From NCBI GenBank assembly GCA_006535965.1, contig QEAR01000023.1:219131-283130 (forward strand): a stretch of 64,000 nucleotides of DNA, given 5' to 3'. The notes beneath the pieces are model-generated. The model was given only the letters and a program-made list of their open reading frames with translations, was not told where the DNA came from and did not search any database. This stretch comes from Spizellomyces sp. 'palustris'. Its lineage: Eukaryota; Chytridiomycota; Chytridiomycetes; Spizellomycetales; Spizellomycetaceae. Both the position numbers and the translations under genes were made by a program. How positions within the stretch are numbered: position 1 is the first letter of the stretch; each line of letters opens with the position of its first letter. Below, piece after piece: positions 48,347 to 57,182 of this stretch.

Positions 48347-49482
48347 ATGTCGTTCCCTTTCCAGCCAACGGAACGTTTATATACAAGTGTGGCAGGGGGC
48401 GGCGAGAGTTTGGGAATATGGGGCCCAGGTAACATAGCCTTCCCTGACTTGGACGATTTCGCATCTCTGCTCTCAGGGGCTGCGTCCTCGACGGAAGCGA
48501 AGGGCCTCCCGACGCCCCCGCTAGGTGAAAACCTAGAGCTAGGTGGCGGACGCCACTCGACTGTTGAAGATTTAGAGGCCTTCTTATTGGGGAGCGCTGA
48601 CATACCTACCGTACCACCGTCCATGGGTATCGCAAATGCGTTCCAGGAAACAGATTTTGTGTTTGCCGATGTTATGGCATCGACAGGCTCGTCGCCACAG
48701 ACGACCACAATGAGCGCCACTGTGGAGGGTCAACACTCCCGACCTACGATAGATACCCTACCTTCCACTGCGTCAAGGACTCGGCCGGGGCAACCAATGT
48801 CTCCAGTGTCAATAACGTCGAATGATGAAGCACCAATAAGCGAAGTGGAGCCGAAGAGTATTGGCAAGCGACGAAAGTTAACTGCTGAAGAGAAGGACCA
48901 AAGAGCGAAAGAGAGGTAACTGGGCATTAGTAAGCAAGCGTTATTCGAATGATTGCAGGTTCTGACTTGTGGCTGCAAAAGGGCGATTCGTAATCGACAA
49001 GCAGCTCAAGATTCGCGCGACAAGAAGCGCAAGTACATTGATGACCTCCAAGCGACAAACGCGCATCTTTCACAACAAAACGTGGAGCTTACTCAACGAC
49101 TCGAGTCGATCGAGCGCACGAACCAGTCTTTGACCTCCCGCATTGAAGACCTTGTGTCCCAGCTTGCGTCTTTCCGAAAACGATTCAAATCTTCCGACGA
49201 TTCTCAATTTCTCTCGCTTGGCGCCCTTTCATCCGACCCAGCAGCGGTCGCATCCCAGCAGCGGATGTTGTCAAGCAAGAGGAATTCGAAGAGCCTTGCG
49301 ACGACTGCGCAAGGCACCTCAGCTTCGAAGAGTTCTTCAACCTCGACCCAGGCTCACCCGCTGGCTACGATGGTGGTGGTGACTCTCTTCCAGTCGATGG
49401 TCTATATGATCACGACATCAAGAGTCTTCTCGCCTTTGACCAGCCTTTTGACCTTGGGTTCCAGGTTGAAGAATTCTGCTGA
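48347..49482 (+). CDS. HAC1: HAC1/XBP1-type bZIP transcription factor, IRE1-spliced form
   Basis: Unfolded-protein-response activator. ATG 48347. A conventional 66-nt intron (48916-48981) joins exon 1 (ends KDQRAKER) to RAIRNRQAAQDSRDKKRKY, a bZIP basic region with Asn194 and Arg202 in the N-x7-R arrangement and the AAQxSR core of Hac1/XBP1. A leucine zipper follows (L212, L219, L226, I233, L240, L247). At Ala277 the frame meets two tandem hairpins with IRE1-type loops. Removal of 49242-49258 shifts the frame into a 73-residue acidic tail (19 Asp/Glu against 3 Lys/Arg; VKQEEFEEPCDD, SFEEFFNLDPGSP, SLLAFDQPFDLGF), stopping at 49480-49482. Spliced product 350 residues. The N-terminus has PTPP and Ser/Thr-rich segments. 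The splice is inferred from structure and frame; no transcript is available. Confidence 0.9.
49234..49250 (+). promoter_or_regulatory. 5' IRE1-type cleavage hairpin in HAC1 mRNA
   Basis: CGACCCAGCAGCGGTCG folds as a perfect 5-bp stem (CGACC/GGTCG) closing the 7-nt loop CAGCAGC. The loop fits CNG|CNGN with cleavage after 49241. It abuts the second hairpin with no spacer. Confidence 0.88.
49242..49258 (+). other. Predicted 17-nt non-spliceosomal (IRE1) intron
   Basis: The segment between the two CAG|CAG cuts. It has no GT-AG ends, and 17 is not a multiple of three, so excision changes frame. The 11-nt direct repeat CCCAGCAGCGG (49237-49247, 49254-49264) flanks it, so the exact joint is ambiguous by sequence, but every choice gives the same mRNA. 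Confidence 0.87.
49251..49267 (+). promoter_or_regulatory. 3' IRE1-type cleavage hairpin in HAC1 mRNA
   Basis: CATCCCAGCAGCGGATG folds as a perfect 5-bp stem (CATCC/GGATG) with the same CAGCAGC loop, cut after 49258. Compared with the first hairpin, two stem pairs differ, and both changes are compensatory (G-C to A-T, A-T to T-A). Confidence 0.88.
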
Positions 49483-49636
49483 GGGTGCGGTCGATCTAAA
49501 ATCCAATCGTGGAGAATCCTGGCGTCAAATACGGACAGGGGTTGGGCTTTCACCAGATCTCAATGGGTATTATTCAACACAGCCATGCTCGCGGTTAGAG
49601 AAATTTCCGGTTTTGCGAAAGATATGGGCGATGTAG
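49259..49636 (+). CDS. HAC1: Alternative C-terminal tail of unspliced HAC1 product
   Basis: Without the 17-nt excision, translation continues in the other frame to TAG at 49634-49636, giving 407 residues. The tail is Ser/Thr/Lys-rich (MLSSKRNSKSLATTAQGT) and then has an uncharged stretch of 21 residues (316-336, including ATMVVVTLFQSMVYMITT) flanked by His and Arg. In animals the unspliced XBP1 product uses a hydrophobic region to bring its own mRNA to the ER membrane; a similar role here is inference. Part of this stretch overlaps, in another frame, the spliced acidic tail. Confidence 0.6.
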   Translation, partial: QRMLSSKRNSKSLATTAQGTSASKSSSTSTQAHPLATMVVVTLFQSMVYMITTSRVFSPLTSLLTLGSRLKNSAEGAVDLKSNRGESWRQIRTGVGLSPDLNGYYSTQPCSRLEKFPVLRKIWAM

Positions 49637-50077
49637 ACCGACGTAAGGCGTAAAACTTCTTGATTTATTGGGGCGCCAACGAGTCCTTCTTGCTCATTTC
49701 TAGATGTTTGAGGAATAATATTTTTTTTTCATGTCTATGTAGTTGGTTTGTTCTTTTAGTTGTGGCCCAAAGTGGGGCATGTAAATAGAGAAAGATTCAT
49801 TATTTTGGTTTATATCACTACTTGGAAACCTGCTGTGAACCTTTCATCGACTAAAGTAATTAAAACCAGCATGTTCCAATCCTGGTACCTTACATGTCTG
49901 CGCTGCGTCAAACTGGTGATTCATTGCTCTGGGAATCTGAATTGTCCTCTGTCTATTTGAAGGTATCATGATGGTGGCATGTTCCTGTAATCGTATATAT
50001 CTGCGCGGTTCTATTTTTTGCAACTCGGAATAGAGACAGATCGGTAAGGCTCATTTGCCATGTAAGTACCCATGTTT
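49637..50077. other. Convergent spacer HAC1/EMC2
   Basis: 441 nt holding the HAC1 3' UTR and the EMC2 3' end, AT-rich around 49720-49870. I did not find an obvious bipartite localisation element of the yeast HAC1 type, but cannot fold the RNA reliably by eye. Confidence 0.4.
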
Positions 50078-51040
50078 CTACTCTTGACATTGTAGCCACC
50101 CTTTGGCAACTAATGCCAGAGTTGCCCCCTCTTTACCCTGCTTCTCATACAACGCCGACAATCTGTCCCCAGAAAGTTTCTGCAATGCCACCAATGTGCC
50201 CTCCTCAACTGGCTCCACATCTTGGTTCTTACTATCGCTCGCCAGTGCCCCTGCCCCCTTTGAACCTTTGCCAGACGATCTCTGCTTTGAGCGTTGACCT
50301 AGTAGTGCACTCGATGCCAGACGGAGCCCATATAATGCCCGTAAATTGTCGTTACATAGCTCCAAACCAGAGCAGTAATATTTGACGGCAAGATCGAGCT
50401 TTCCGAGGGTATACAACAGGTCGGCATAGCGGATGTGATAAAGATGGTTCTGAGGACGTAGCAATAAAAGCTCCTCGAAACAGAATGCGGCCTGTTGATA
50501 CATGCTCTCTCCAATGTAGAGTGATGCGAGTTCCGCCCACGCCTCCACGTCCTGCATAAATGCGTCCACATACGTCACAAGTCGTTCGATGGCTTCCGTA
50601 CGCTTCCCTTGGGAGCTTAGCACAGCTACTAGTCGCTTATGGGTCAACACATTTATTTCGTCCTGTTCGAGGGCAGCTTGGTAAATCTCGATTGCCTTAT
50701 CAAAGTCACCTTCGGCTTCTTTCAATAAGCCATACAGCCGTTGTACGCGGACGGAGGACTTGAAGGGGAAGCGCTTCTCGATTGTTGCAAGGTGAGTTTT
50801 CGCAATGTCAATGTTTCCTGTGTCAAGGGCGGCAACGAAAACTTGTTCGAGGACGGCAAACCTCTCGATATCGCCGAGGGAAGCAGTCTTGAGGAGGTGA
50901 GAGCCATGGGAGAGGACTTCGGCAGGATCGTAATGCGGTGGGAGGTCTTCTGCGCCAACCGAGACTGGATCCGCGGTGCCCGTTCGCAGTGTGGCAAGTT
51001 TTTGACGGGCATTCGTGACGTTGAAGTTCGGAGGTGCCAT
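50078..51040 (-). CDS. EMC2: ER membrane protein complex subunit 2 (TPR)
   Basis: Soluble TPR subunit that organises the cytosolic side of the EMC insertase, which inserts tail-anchored and multipass proteins into the ER. Intronless frame from ATG 51038-51040 (MAPPNFNVTNARQKLATLRT), 320 residues. TPR helices are visible: RFAVLEQVFVAALDTGNIDI, HLATIEKRFPFKSSVRVQRL, DFDKAIEIYQAALEQDEINV, LVTYVDAFMQDVEAWAELAS, YIGESMYQQAAFCFEELLLL and PQNHLYHIRYADLLYTLGKL, then KYYCSGLELCNDNLRALYGL. The AWAELASLYI and AAFCFEELLLLRPQNHLY blocks are diagnostic of EMC2. A Ser/Lys-rich insert lies near residue 265. It converges on the HAC1 gene. Confidence 0.92.
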   Translation of the reverse strand: MAPPNFNVTNARQKLATLRTGTADPVSVGAEDLPPHYDPAEVLSHGSHLLKTASLGDIERFAVLEQVFVAALDTGNIDIAKTHLATIEKRFPFKSSVRVQRLYGLLKEAEGDFDKAIEIYQAALEQDEINVLTHKRLVAVLSSQGKRTEAIERLVTYVDAFMQDVEAWAELASLYIGESMYQQAAFCFEELLLLRPQNHLYHIRYADLLYTLGKLDLAVKYYCSGLELCNDNLRALYGLRLASSALLGQRSKQRSSGKGSKGAGALASDSKNQDVEPVEEGTLVALQKLSGDRLSALYEKQGKEGATLALVAKGWLQCQE

Positions 51041-51170
51041 CGTTGTCGGTTGCGGATCTCCTTTGGACTGGTCACTGCGAATATTGAGTTGGCTTTTTGG
51101 CTGTGCCACAACGCGCACGTCCGCCTGCACCGTTCCTCCTGGCTCACCAGGTCTACGTGTTTTTCACAAG

Positions 51171-51478
51171 ATGGTGAACGTTGACGAAGAAGTTGAGCTA
51201 CTCAAGCGCGAAATAAAGCGTCTGGGAACCCAAGATCCGTCTACAGGCAAGACGTCCGTAAAGTTTGGAAAGTTGGTCAGGGACGACGAATGTGCAAACA
51301 TTTGTGAGTTTGCCGCGGTCCACGAGCATGTCGAAAACTCTGTGCTAAGTAAACTTTTTATTCAGTCGAAGCCATAGTTGGCACTCTTCGGGCAGCCAAA
51401 AAGCGGAAAATAGTTGCTTATAATGGAGAAATACTCCTACAAGGTCCTCACGACAATGTCGACGTAGTTCTACTTTAG
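51171..51478 (+). CDS. Costars-domain protein (ABRACL family)
   Basis: Two exons (51171-51303, 51366-51478) give 246 nt, 81 residues, exactly the length of human ABRACL. It reads MVNVDEEVELLKREIKRLGT, KTSVKFGKLVRDDECANIFE, AIVGTLRAAKKRKIVAYNGE and LLQGPHDNVDVVLL. The intron splits the Phe codon of NIF. Costars proteins are related to the actin-associated STARS C-terminus; in Dictyostelium and animal cells they affect cell motility. A member in a motile, flagellated or amoeboid fungus is plausible. It shares a 130-nt divergent promoter with EMC2. Confidence 0.95.
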
Positions 51479-51667
51479 TGGACGAACAAAGGTCGATTGA
51501 GTCTCCACTTTGTGATATGCTAGAAATAACAGTTCAACACACCGGGTGTCACGGCCTTTTTTTCGCCACAATACGGCTCATGACAAGCAGGAAGGCATAT
51601 ATTACATAAAGATTGGACGAAATACACAATATTGCACACTAGCAGATGTTATTGGCAAGTCAATCTC

Positions 51668-52791
51668 TCACTGCTCCTTAAGAACTGGTGCGCTCTTCCT
51701 CTGGGAATCCTTCACAATCTCTGGAGCCGAATCTGGGACCGACTTCTCAATGTCACATGCCCAGAGAGCGGCACCAACCGTGCTCGTAGCCGTGAAAAGG
51801 ACACCCAGGAGTGGGATCAACTGAAGTAGCAGGGCGCAAATTCCGAATGCGGTGTAAGCTCCTTTCTGCGATTCAATGAAGGAATGCACTTGATCCGACG
51901 TCCACCCTTTCAGCTGGAAGTACTGTGCATGGAATGCCTGGCCCGTTCTCCGACCATTCAAGACGAAAAAAATAAGCGGCCCAATTATCGGGATGAAGTT
52001 AAGAGGAAGTGTCAGGAGATATCGGGCGATGGCGGCAGGAGAAAAGCGATCCATTGTCCTTTTAGCAGCCTTGGCTACGCGCGACTCCTTCTTTGGATTA
52101 CGGGCTACCAGCGCTGCCTGGCCGCAATCCACAAGAGTGCGATTGAACAGGTCGTCCAATAGAGGCTCTAGAAACAGAGCCTACGGAGACATAGGAGTCG
52201 TCGTCGTTAATGGGGCATGTAACTTAAGCGTACAATGTAAAATCCGAGTTACCTTCACAACCAAGGAGACAAGCAACCATGACTCAACCAAGACGAGAAC
52301 TACAGCTCCTGGGATGCCGAGAAATGGCGTAGCGAATAGGGAGAGAAACGCAGCCTGGGGAACAAACTTAAAGACAAAGATAAACAAACGTCCATCGTCC
52401 CATGTCCGAAACACTTCTCCGGAAAGCATTACTACTTCACACTCACAGTAAGAAAGAACATTGCGATAGTGATAGCTAGTGAGGTAAGCGTCGCTTGTGC
52501 CACAGCTCCGCCGATGGGTTTGTACAAGTCCGAATGACTGAAAAAGTACCCGATGCCTGCCAAAGACAACCTTTAGAAATCGCTACCTATTTCCACGCCC
52601 TCTTGTATTGCGGATATTGGTATACCTTTTATGGGATACACATATGCACCTTTTGATGCGGTACAAGCACTGGAAATTTGCTCGACCATTTCATTACCAA
52701 TCTCTCGTGTAAAGCCCGGCGGATCAGATTTGAACTCTCCCATGCGTTTACGCATAATGGCGGCTGTTTCGCGTAGTTCGTTAAAAGGCAT
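51668..52791 (-). CDS. EI24/RRT8-family multipass membrane protein
   Basis: ATG 52789-52791 (MPFNELRETAAIMRKRMGEF). Joined exons give an amphipathic N-terminus (GAYVYPIKGI), membrane segments (ATLTSLAITIAMFFLTV; VPQAAFLSLFATPFLGIPGA; VVLVLVESWLLVSLVVK), then YLLTLPLNFIPIIGPLIFFV, NGRRTGQAFHAQYFQLKGWT and AYTAFGICALLLQLIPLLGV with TATSTVGAALWACDIEKS. The PxIGPLxF, HAxYFQLKGW and VGAALWA blocks match fungal RRT8/LDS and the wider EI24 family of ER or lipid-droplet membrane proteins. Molecular role uncertain. Convergent with the Costars gene. Confidence 0.82.
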
Positions 52792-53008
52792 GATGGCTGT
52801 TGGATTCGATGCAGAAAAGCTAGACGACAAGGGAATACGCGAGCGCAGGCTTTAAGGTTATCCCATACGCTGGTGACATCATCAGTGATTCAGTGAGCTT
52901 TGACTGCTTATGTTAATTTCTGCCGTAAGCTGCCGATCCCTAAACGGGGAAACGGTGTGATCGTCCCTCTGTTGTTCAGCTTGTGCACAAACGACATCTA
53001 CATCAGGA

Positions 53009-54396
53009 ATGGGAATCGGTCCGTCTAAGGTTCCGCTGAACGGCTTGGCGTTTGTCATTACAGGCTGCGATACGGGATTTGGTTATGAAACTGCACTCCA
53101 GCTCGCCGCATCAAACTCGATCGTCTATGCAACTTGCCTGACAGCCGCTGGCGTGAAGAATTTTGAAGGGTTGCGGACAGAGCAGCCAAATCTGTATGGA
53201 ACCTTGAGGCCCTACCAGCTAGACGTAACCGATTGGGAAGCATGCGAACGCTTTGGCAAGCTGATTGAAGAGCAAGTCCAAGACGGTTTATTGTAATCCC
53301 TGCAAAACAAGCGTTCTCTGCTCCTTCTTTTACTCAAACTATATTTGAATAGCGGCCTGGTCAATAACGCGGGAATCAATTCTGGATCCTACTTCAGCTG
53401 GTCTACCATAACCGAAATCCGCAAGGTACTTCAAAGGCTGGACAAACTGTCTAGTACGCTATTTGACGGCCGCAATCTTTACCCTTACAGGTTATGGACG
53501 TCAACTACATGGGCGCGGTGCACATGATGAAGGTTAGAAAATGGCAGTACTGCGCCTGTCATGTCAAAATTTAATTCTCTTGGGCTTCTCAGGCATTGAT
53601 GCCTTCTTTACGTCGATTTGTCACCCTTAATCCTACCGGACATGCCCCACGCATTGTTAACATCACCTCTGTAGCGGGGCGGACTGTGGCCCCCATTATT
53701 CCAGGTGAGAAGCCCTGAAGTATCAAGGGCATGCTGAAGGTTTTCTTGAACGGACCTCATCATATCTGTTCCTCTTCGTGGCGATCAAGCCTACTGTGCC
53801 TCTAAACATGCTCTCGAAGCTATGTCCGATGGCGTGCGTATGGAGCTGCGGCATTTTGGCATTCGCGTCGCTATTATTGAGCCGTGGTTTGCGAGGTATG
53901 CCTTCTGCGTCACTTCTGCCGGGAAAGGGGTGATATCATCTTGCGGATTAAGGAACATTTTCGCTATACAGCACTCCTTTGGTTGTGGGAAATGAAGATG
54001 GAAGGTCTAAGCAGATCCGTGAACGCTATGAAAGCTTACCGCATCGCGAAGATTATGGCAAAGCCTTTTTGGATCATCACATCAGTCGTCTTAAAATCCC
54101 GCCGCCAATGACGATGGAGCCTATCAAAGTTGTACGAACGATCATTCGTGCTTTGCAATCTCAAGAGCCAAGGTAAGTTATTTTAGTTGCATCCTCGAGT
54201 CCTGACACTCCTGACTAAGGAATTCGGGTACGGGTGCTGTAGACATAGATATGTCGTTGGAGCTATGGGTGCTGTGTCAATTTTTCTCTACAGTTTTCTT
54301 CCCAGTTGGTGTAGCGATAGGATGGTTCGCTTGCCTGTCCCTCCAGCTGCAACTGTCAAAAATGGCCGACAGGGCTTATTGTCTTGGATTCCTTAG
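53009..54396 (+). CDS. Short-chain dehydrogenase, retinol/17-beta-HSD-like (SDR9C type)
   Basis: NAD(P)-dependent oxidoreductase. ATG 53009. Exon 1 has LAFVITGCDTGFGYETALQL, the TGxxxGxG cofactor motif in the ITGCDxGFG form typical of retinol dehydrogenases, and PYQLDVTDWEACERFGKLIE. After an intron comes LVNNAGINSGSYFSW (NNAG motif), VMDVNYMGAVHMMK, RIVNITSVAGRTVAPIIP with the catalytic Ser, and AYCASKHALEAMSDGVRMEL with the YxxxK pair. Then RHFGIRVAIIEPWFA, and a C-terminal substrate region (ESLPHREDYGKAFLDHHISR, RTIIRALQSQEP, RYVVGAMGAVSIFLYSFLPS). The catalytic triad is intact. About six introns. Substrate (retinoid, steroid or other lipid alcohol) cannot be told. The final exons are hand-joined. 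Confidence 0.87.
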
Positions 54397-54532
54397 ATCC
54401 ACGGGGCCTGACAGCGCATTGGAGCGTACGTACAATAGTTATAGTTTTAGACATATGGACTGCCTTTAAACCCTTTGAAGGGAGGATGCGCTTGACCTGT
54501 TTACTCATAATTGATACTCGTATTGAACATCC

Positions 54533-56876
54533 TTAATCATCATCTATATCAACTTCTCGTCCTTCAAAAGTTGAACGGAGCGCGTAGAATTCCGCATCAG
54601 AATCAATCTTGCTCGGTGGCATTTGCGCACTGTCCTCGGTGTCGGCATACTCTCCACCGCCTTTACCAACTAGCGAAATCCCGTTCATCCGTGCAAAAAG
54701 GAGCCTGAGTACTTTTTCTTTGTCGACCCACGAGAGGTCGCTAATGTCCACTTTGACATTAGGATCTAATGGGGATGATCCACTCGCCTCATCTTTCTCC
54801 GAGATAGATGGGGGACCTCCCATCGGCATTGGTATTTGTGCTGGCATTACTACGGACGTGTTCGGAACGGGTCGAGATGATTGAATGGGTGATGTGACTG
54901 CTTTACTTGTCAAGATCTACACCAGTACTCAAGATGTCAGCATGATCCTAAAGTCGACGTACTGGTAATTGGGGACAGCACTGACCGCCTTAAGCCTGCG
55001 GTTGTATTCAGCCTGTGCGGCCTTCCTGGCCGCATCTCGGTCTCGCCGTATTTCTGCACGTACATGCTCAAGAGCATCCATGAAGAAACGTTCCAAGTCT
55101 GTTCGTTGGTCAAGGATGTGCTGCGCTAAGCGCTAGGGGCAACCAAGTATCAGTTAGTTTTGTGCGCAATGTCTCATGCAAATTTCTGCGGTGAAAATAC
55201 CTTTATATGCCTCATCTCTAGAGTTTTGCGATCTAAACTCTCTTTGAGCTTACCAGCCACCCTTCGCACTTCATCTAGCTCATTTCGGGCTAAGTTGCGG
55301 ATCATCTCTCGTTCATGCTCGAACTCTCGAACTACATGAGATAGCGAATGTTCCATGCTTTGAATTTTCAAATGCAAATCCTTTATCTGTTGGATGAATA
55401 AAAGTTCTGAATATGAGCTTACTTATCGTCACATGTGCCAGGAATAGGGCCGGTGGGATTACTTCTTTGGTTTGTTGTTTCGTCTGCAGGATCTTCTCCT
55501 TCACAATCACATCATGGAAGTCCTTTTCTTCCAGCAACTGCTTATTGACGTTAGACAATCGACTATTGGTTTTCCCTAGATCCTCTCCTTCCTGTACATG
55601 ATACCGAAGTGCCTCCGCCATTCGGATGTTTTGCCTAAAGACCTCCTTGGTGGTCTCCTTGAGATTGGCTACTGCCTCCTAATGTACATGTGAGTAATGG
55701 CAACCGACTAGCCATAGCTTCCCCCTTGGCTCAAAATAAACAGCTCCGAAAGAGTCACACATGCCCACCTTGTGGGCCTTTGTAGCAAGCTCGCTGATTT
55801 TCCGGTTGGCTTCCTTTTGGAGGCGGATCTTTTCCTCGAAGAACTTGCGCTCCATTCGTGCAACTGTGTCCTTGTGTCGACGCTCAGTATCGGCCAATTG
55901 CAGCTTCTGTTCTTCAAGTTCTTTGAGGAGTTCATGGCGCTTTTTCTGTTTCACACCTCAGTTTCTGATAATTTGCTCGGCTGAAATTTTCAGAAAGACA
56001 TACCCGGAAATCTTTTATTACCGAAAATTCCTGTTGCATTACATTGAAAGCCGCCTCCTTTTCGGTCAACAGTACGTTCATCTCTAAACGGATAGTTCAT
56101 GTCAGTGTGTTCGTCAGAAGGTATCGGCATATGGAGAATTTACCAGATATTCTTTGCTCATACTCGTCAACAAGATTTTCCCGGTCTTCATGCGCCTTTT
56201 CAATCTCCGCCTCTATCTGGCCTCGAAGATCTTTGATTTGTCCTTCGCGCTTTTCATTCTCACGATGGAGCGCTGCAATGACTTCCAACTGGCGAAAAAT
56301 GAGCGCACACTTTCAGAATACGAATCTAATTTGCCAGTTGCCATATACCGCATCCTTTTCTTGCTGCTGACATATCTCTTGTAGGGTTTCGTTCGTGCTA
56401 ACTCTGAAGGTCCGGACAGTAACGGGAAGGTCAGGTTGCCATCCACTTCCGGACTTTAACACATGCGGACGATTATGGCAAGCAACCTACAGCCCATCCA
56501 TTCGATCCCGGTATTGAGTCAGGGATTTACTTGTCGCTTCTAATCTACATCAGAAAACGTTATTCATCAATATTAATGCCAATTCCCACCATTAGGTAAC
56601 CTTATTTTTGAAACGCCTTACAAACATTCAGGAAACTTAGCAGGGCACGTACGTCTGCTCCAAGGCAAATTCTCTGCCTGACACAAGCTCGCCTTTCGCA
56701 TTGAGAACCATGTCCTTAGGTATCGCTACTGCTTTCTTCCGTTTCCCCCGCCTCTTCCTTTTATCAGTGGTTTTGGGGCTGTTTGAGTCGGCGCTTCTTG
56801 CTGGTGTGTTTTTATCTTTCTCGCTGTTTGCGGCTGCAAGCTCTTTTGCTTGCGCTATGGCACTAAGGGCGCTCAT
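54533..56876 (-). CDS. Coiled-coil basal body protein, BBOF1/CCDC176-like
   Basis: ATG 56874-56876 (MSALSAIAQAKELAAANSEK), then a basic patch KRKRRGKRKKAVAIP. Nine or so exons, nearly all predicted coiled coil: LHRENEKREGQIKDLRGQIE, KKRHELLKELEEQKLQLADT, ERRHKDTVARMERKFFEEKI, AEALRYHVQEGEDLGKTNSR, SHVVREFEHEREMIRNLARN and LDQRTDLERFFMDALEHVRA. The last exon has ISDLSWVDKEKVLRLLFARM, then NG. That block and the mid-protein DUF4515-like coil match basal body orientation factor 1 as I remember it. BBOF1 is confined to ciliated or flagellated organisms, so this gene would be silent evidence for a zoospore stage. Other coiled-coil families remain possible. The protein ends in an acidic EGREVDIDDD. 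Confidence 0.65.
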
Positions 56877-57182
56877 GATTGTTGTCCTTTGCTGGTGTTA
56901 AGACCGCTGGTGTATCGCACGAACCCCATACAAGCGCGGAGAAAGGTGCTTACGTAACTTAGAATATGTACCTTTGATATATTTAATTTACACTACCGAT
57001 GTATGGACGAGACATTACAGCACTCTATGATTGTATACTTGGGTAAAAGTTTCCGAGTCCTCCCTGGGTAGAATTACTCCCCTAAATTGTATCATTTGAT
57101 CCCATTTGAGAAATGTTCAACAACTCGGCTTGATGCAAGATGCCCGTAACGGTTCCTATGGGGTTGTTAAAAGGATAATAGT
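56877..57182. other. Spacer between helicase 3' end and BBOF1-like start
   Basis: 306 nt, AT-rich, no coding frame. It contains the promoter of the coiled-coil gene. Confidence 0.4.

Noticed and set aside
48255-48437. An upstream open frame overlapping the HAC1 start, suggestive of a regulatory uORF.
   Set aside because: It starts with TTG, not ATG; no ATG is present in the proximal leader.
49242-49258. The HAC1 frame change as a sequencing or assembly error, or a normal spliceosomal intron.
   Set aside because: The change coincides exactly with two structured IRE1-type loops and a perfect 11-nt repeat; no GT-AG pair of usable length exists there; and both frames are long and open, so error is less likely than regulated cleavage.
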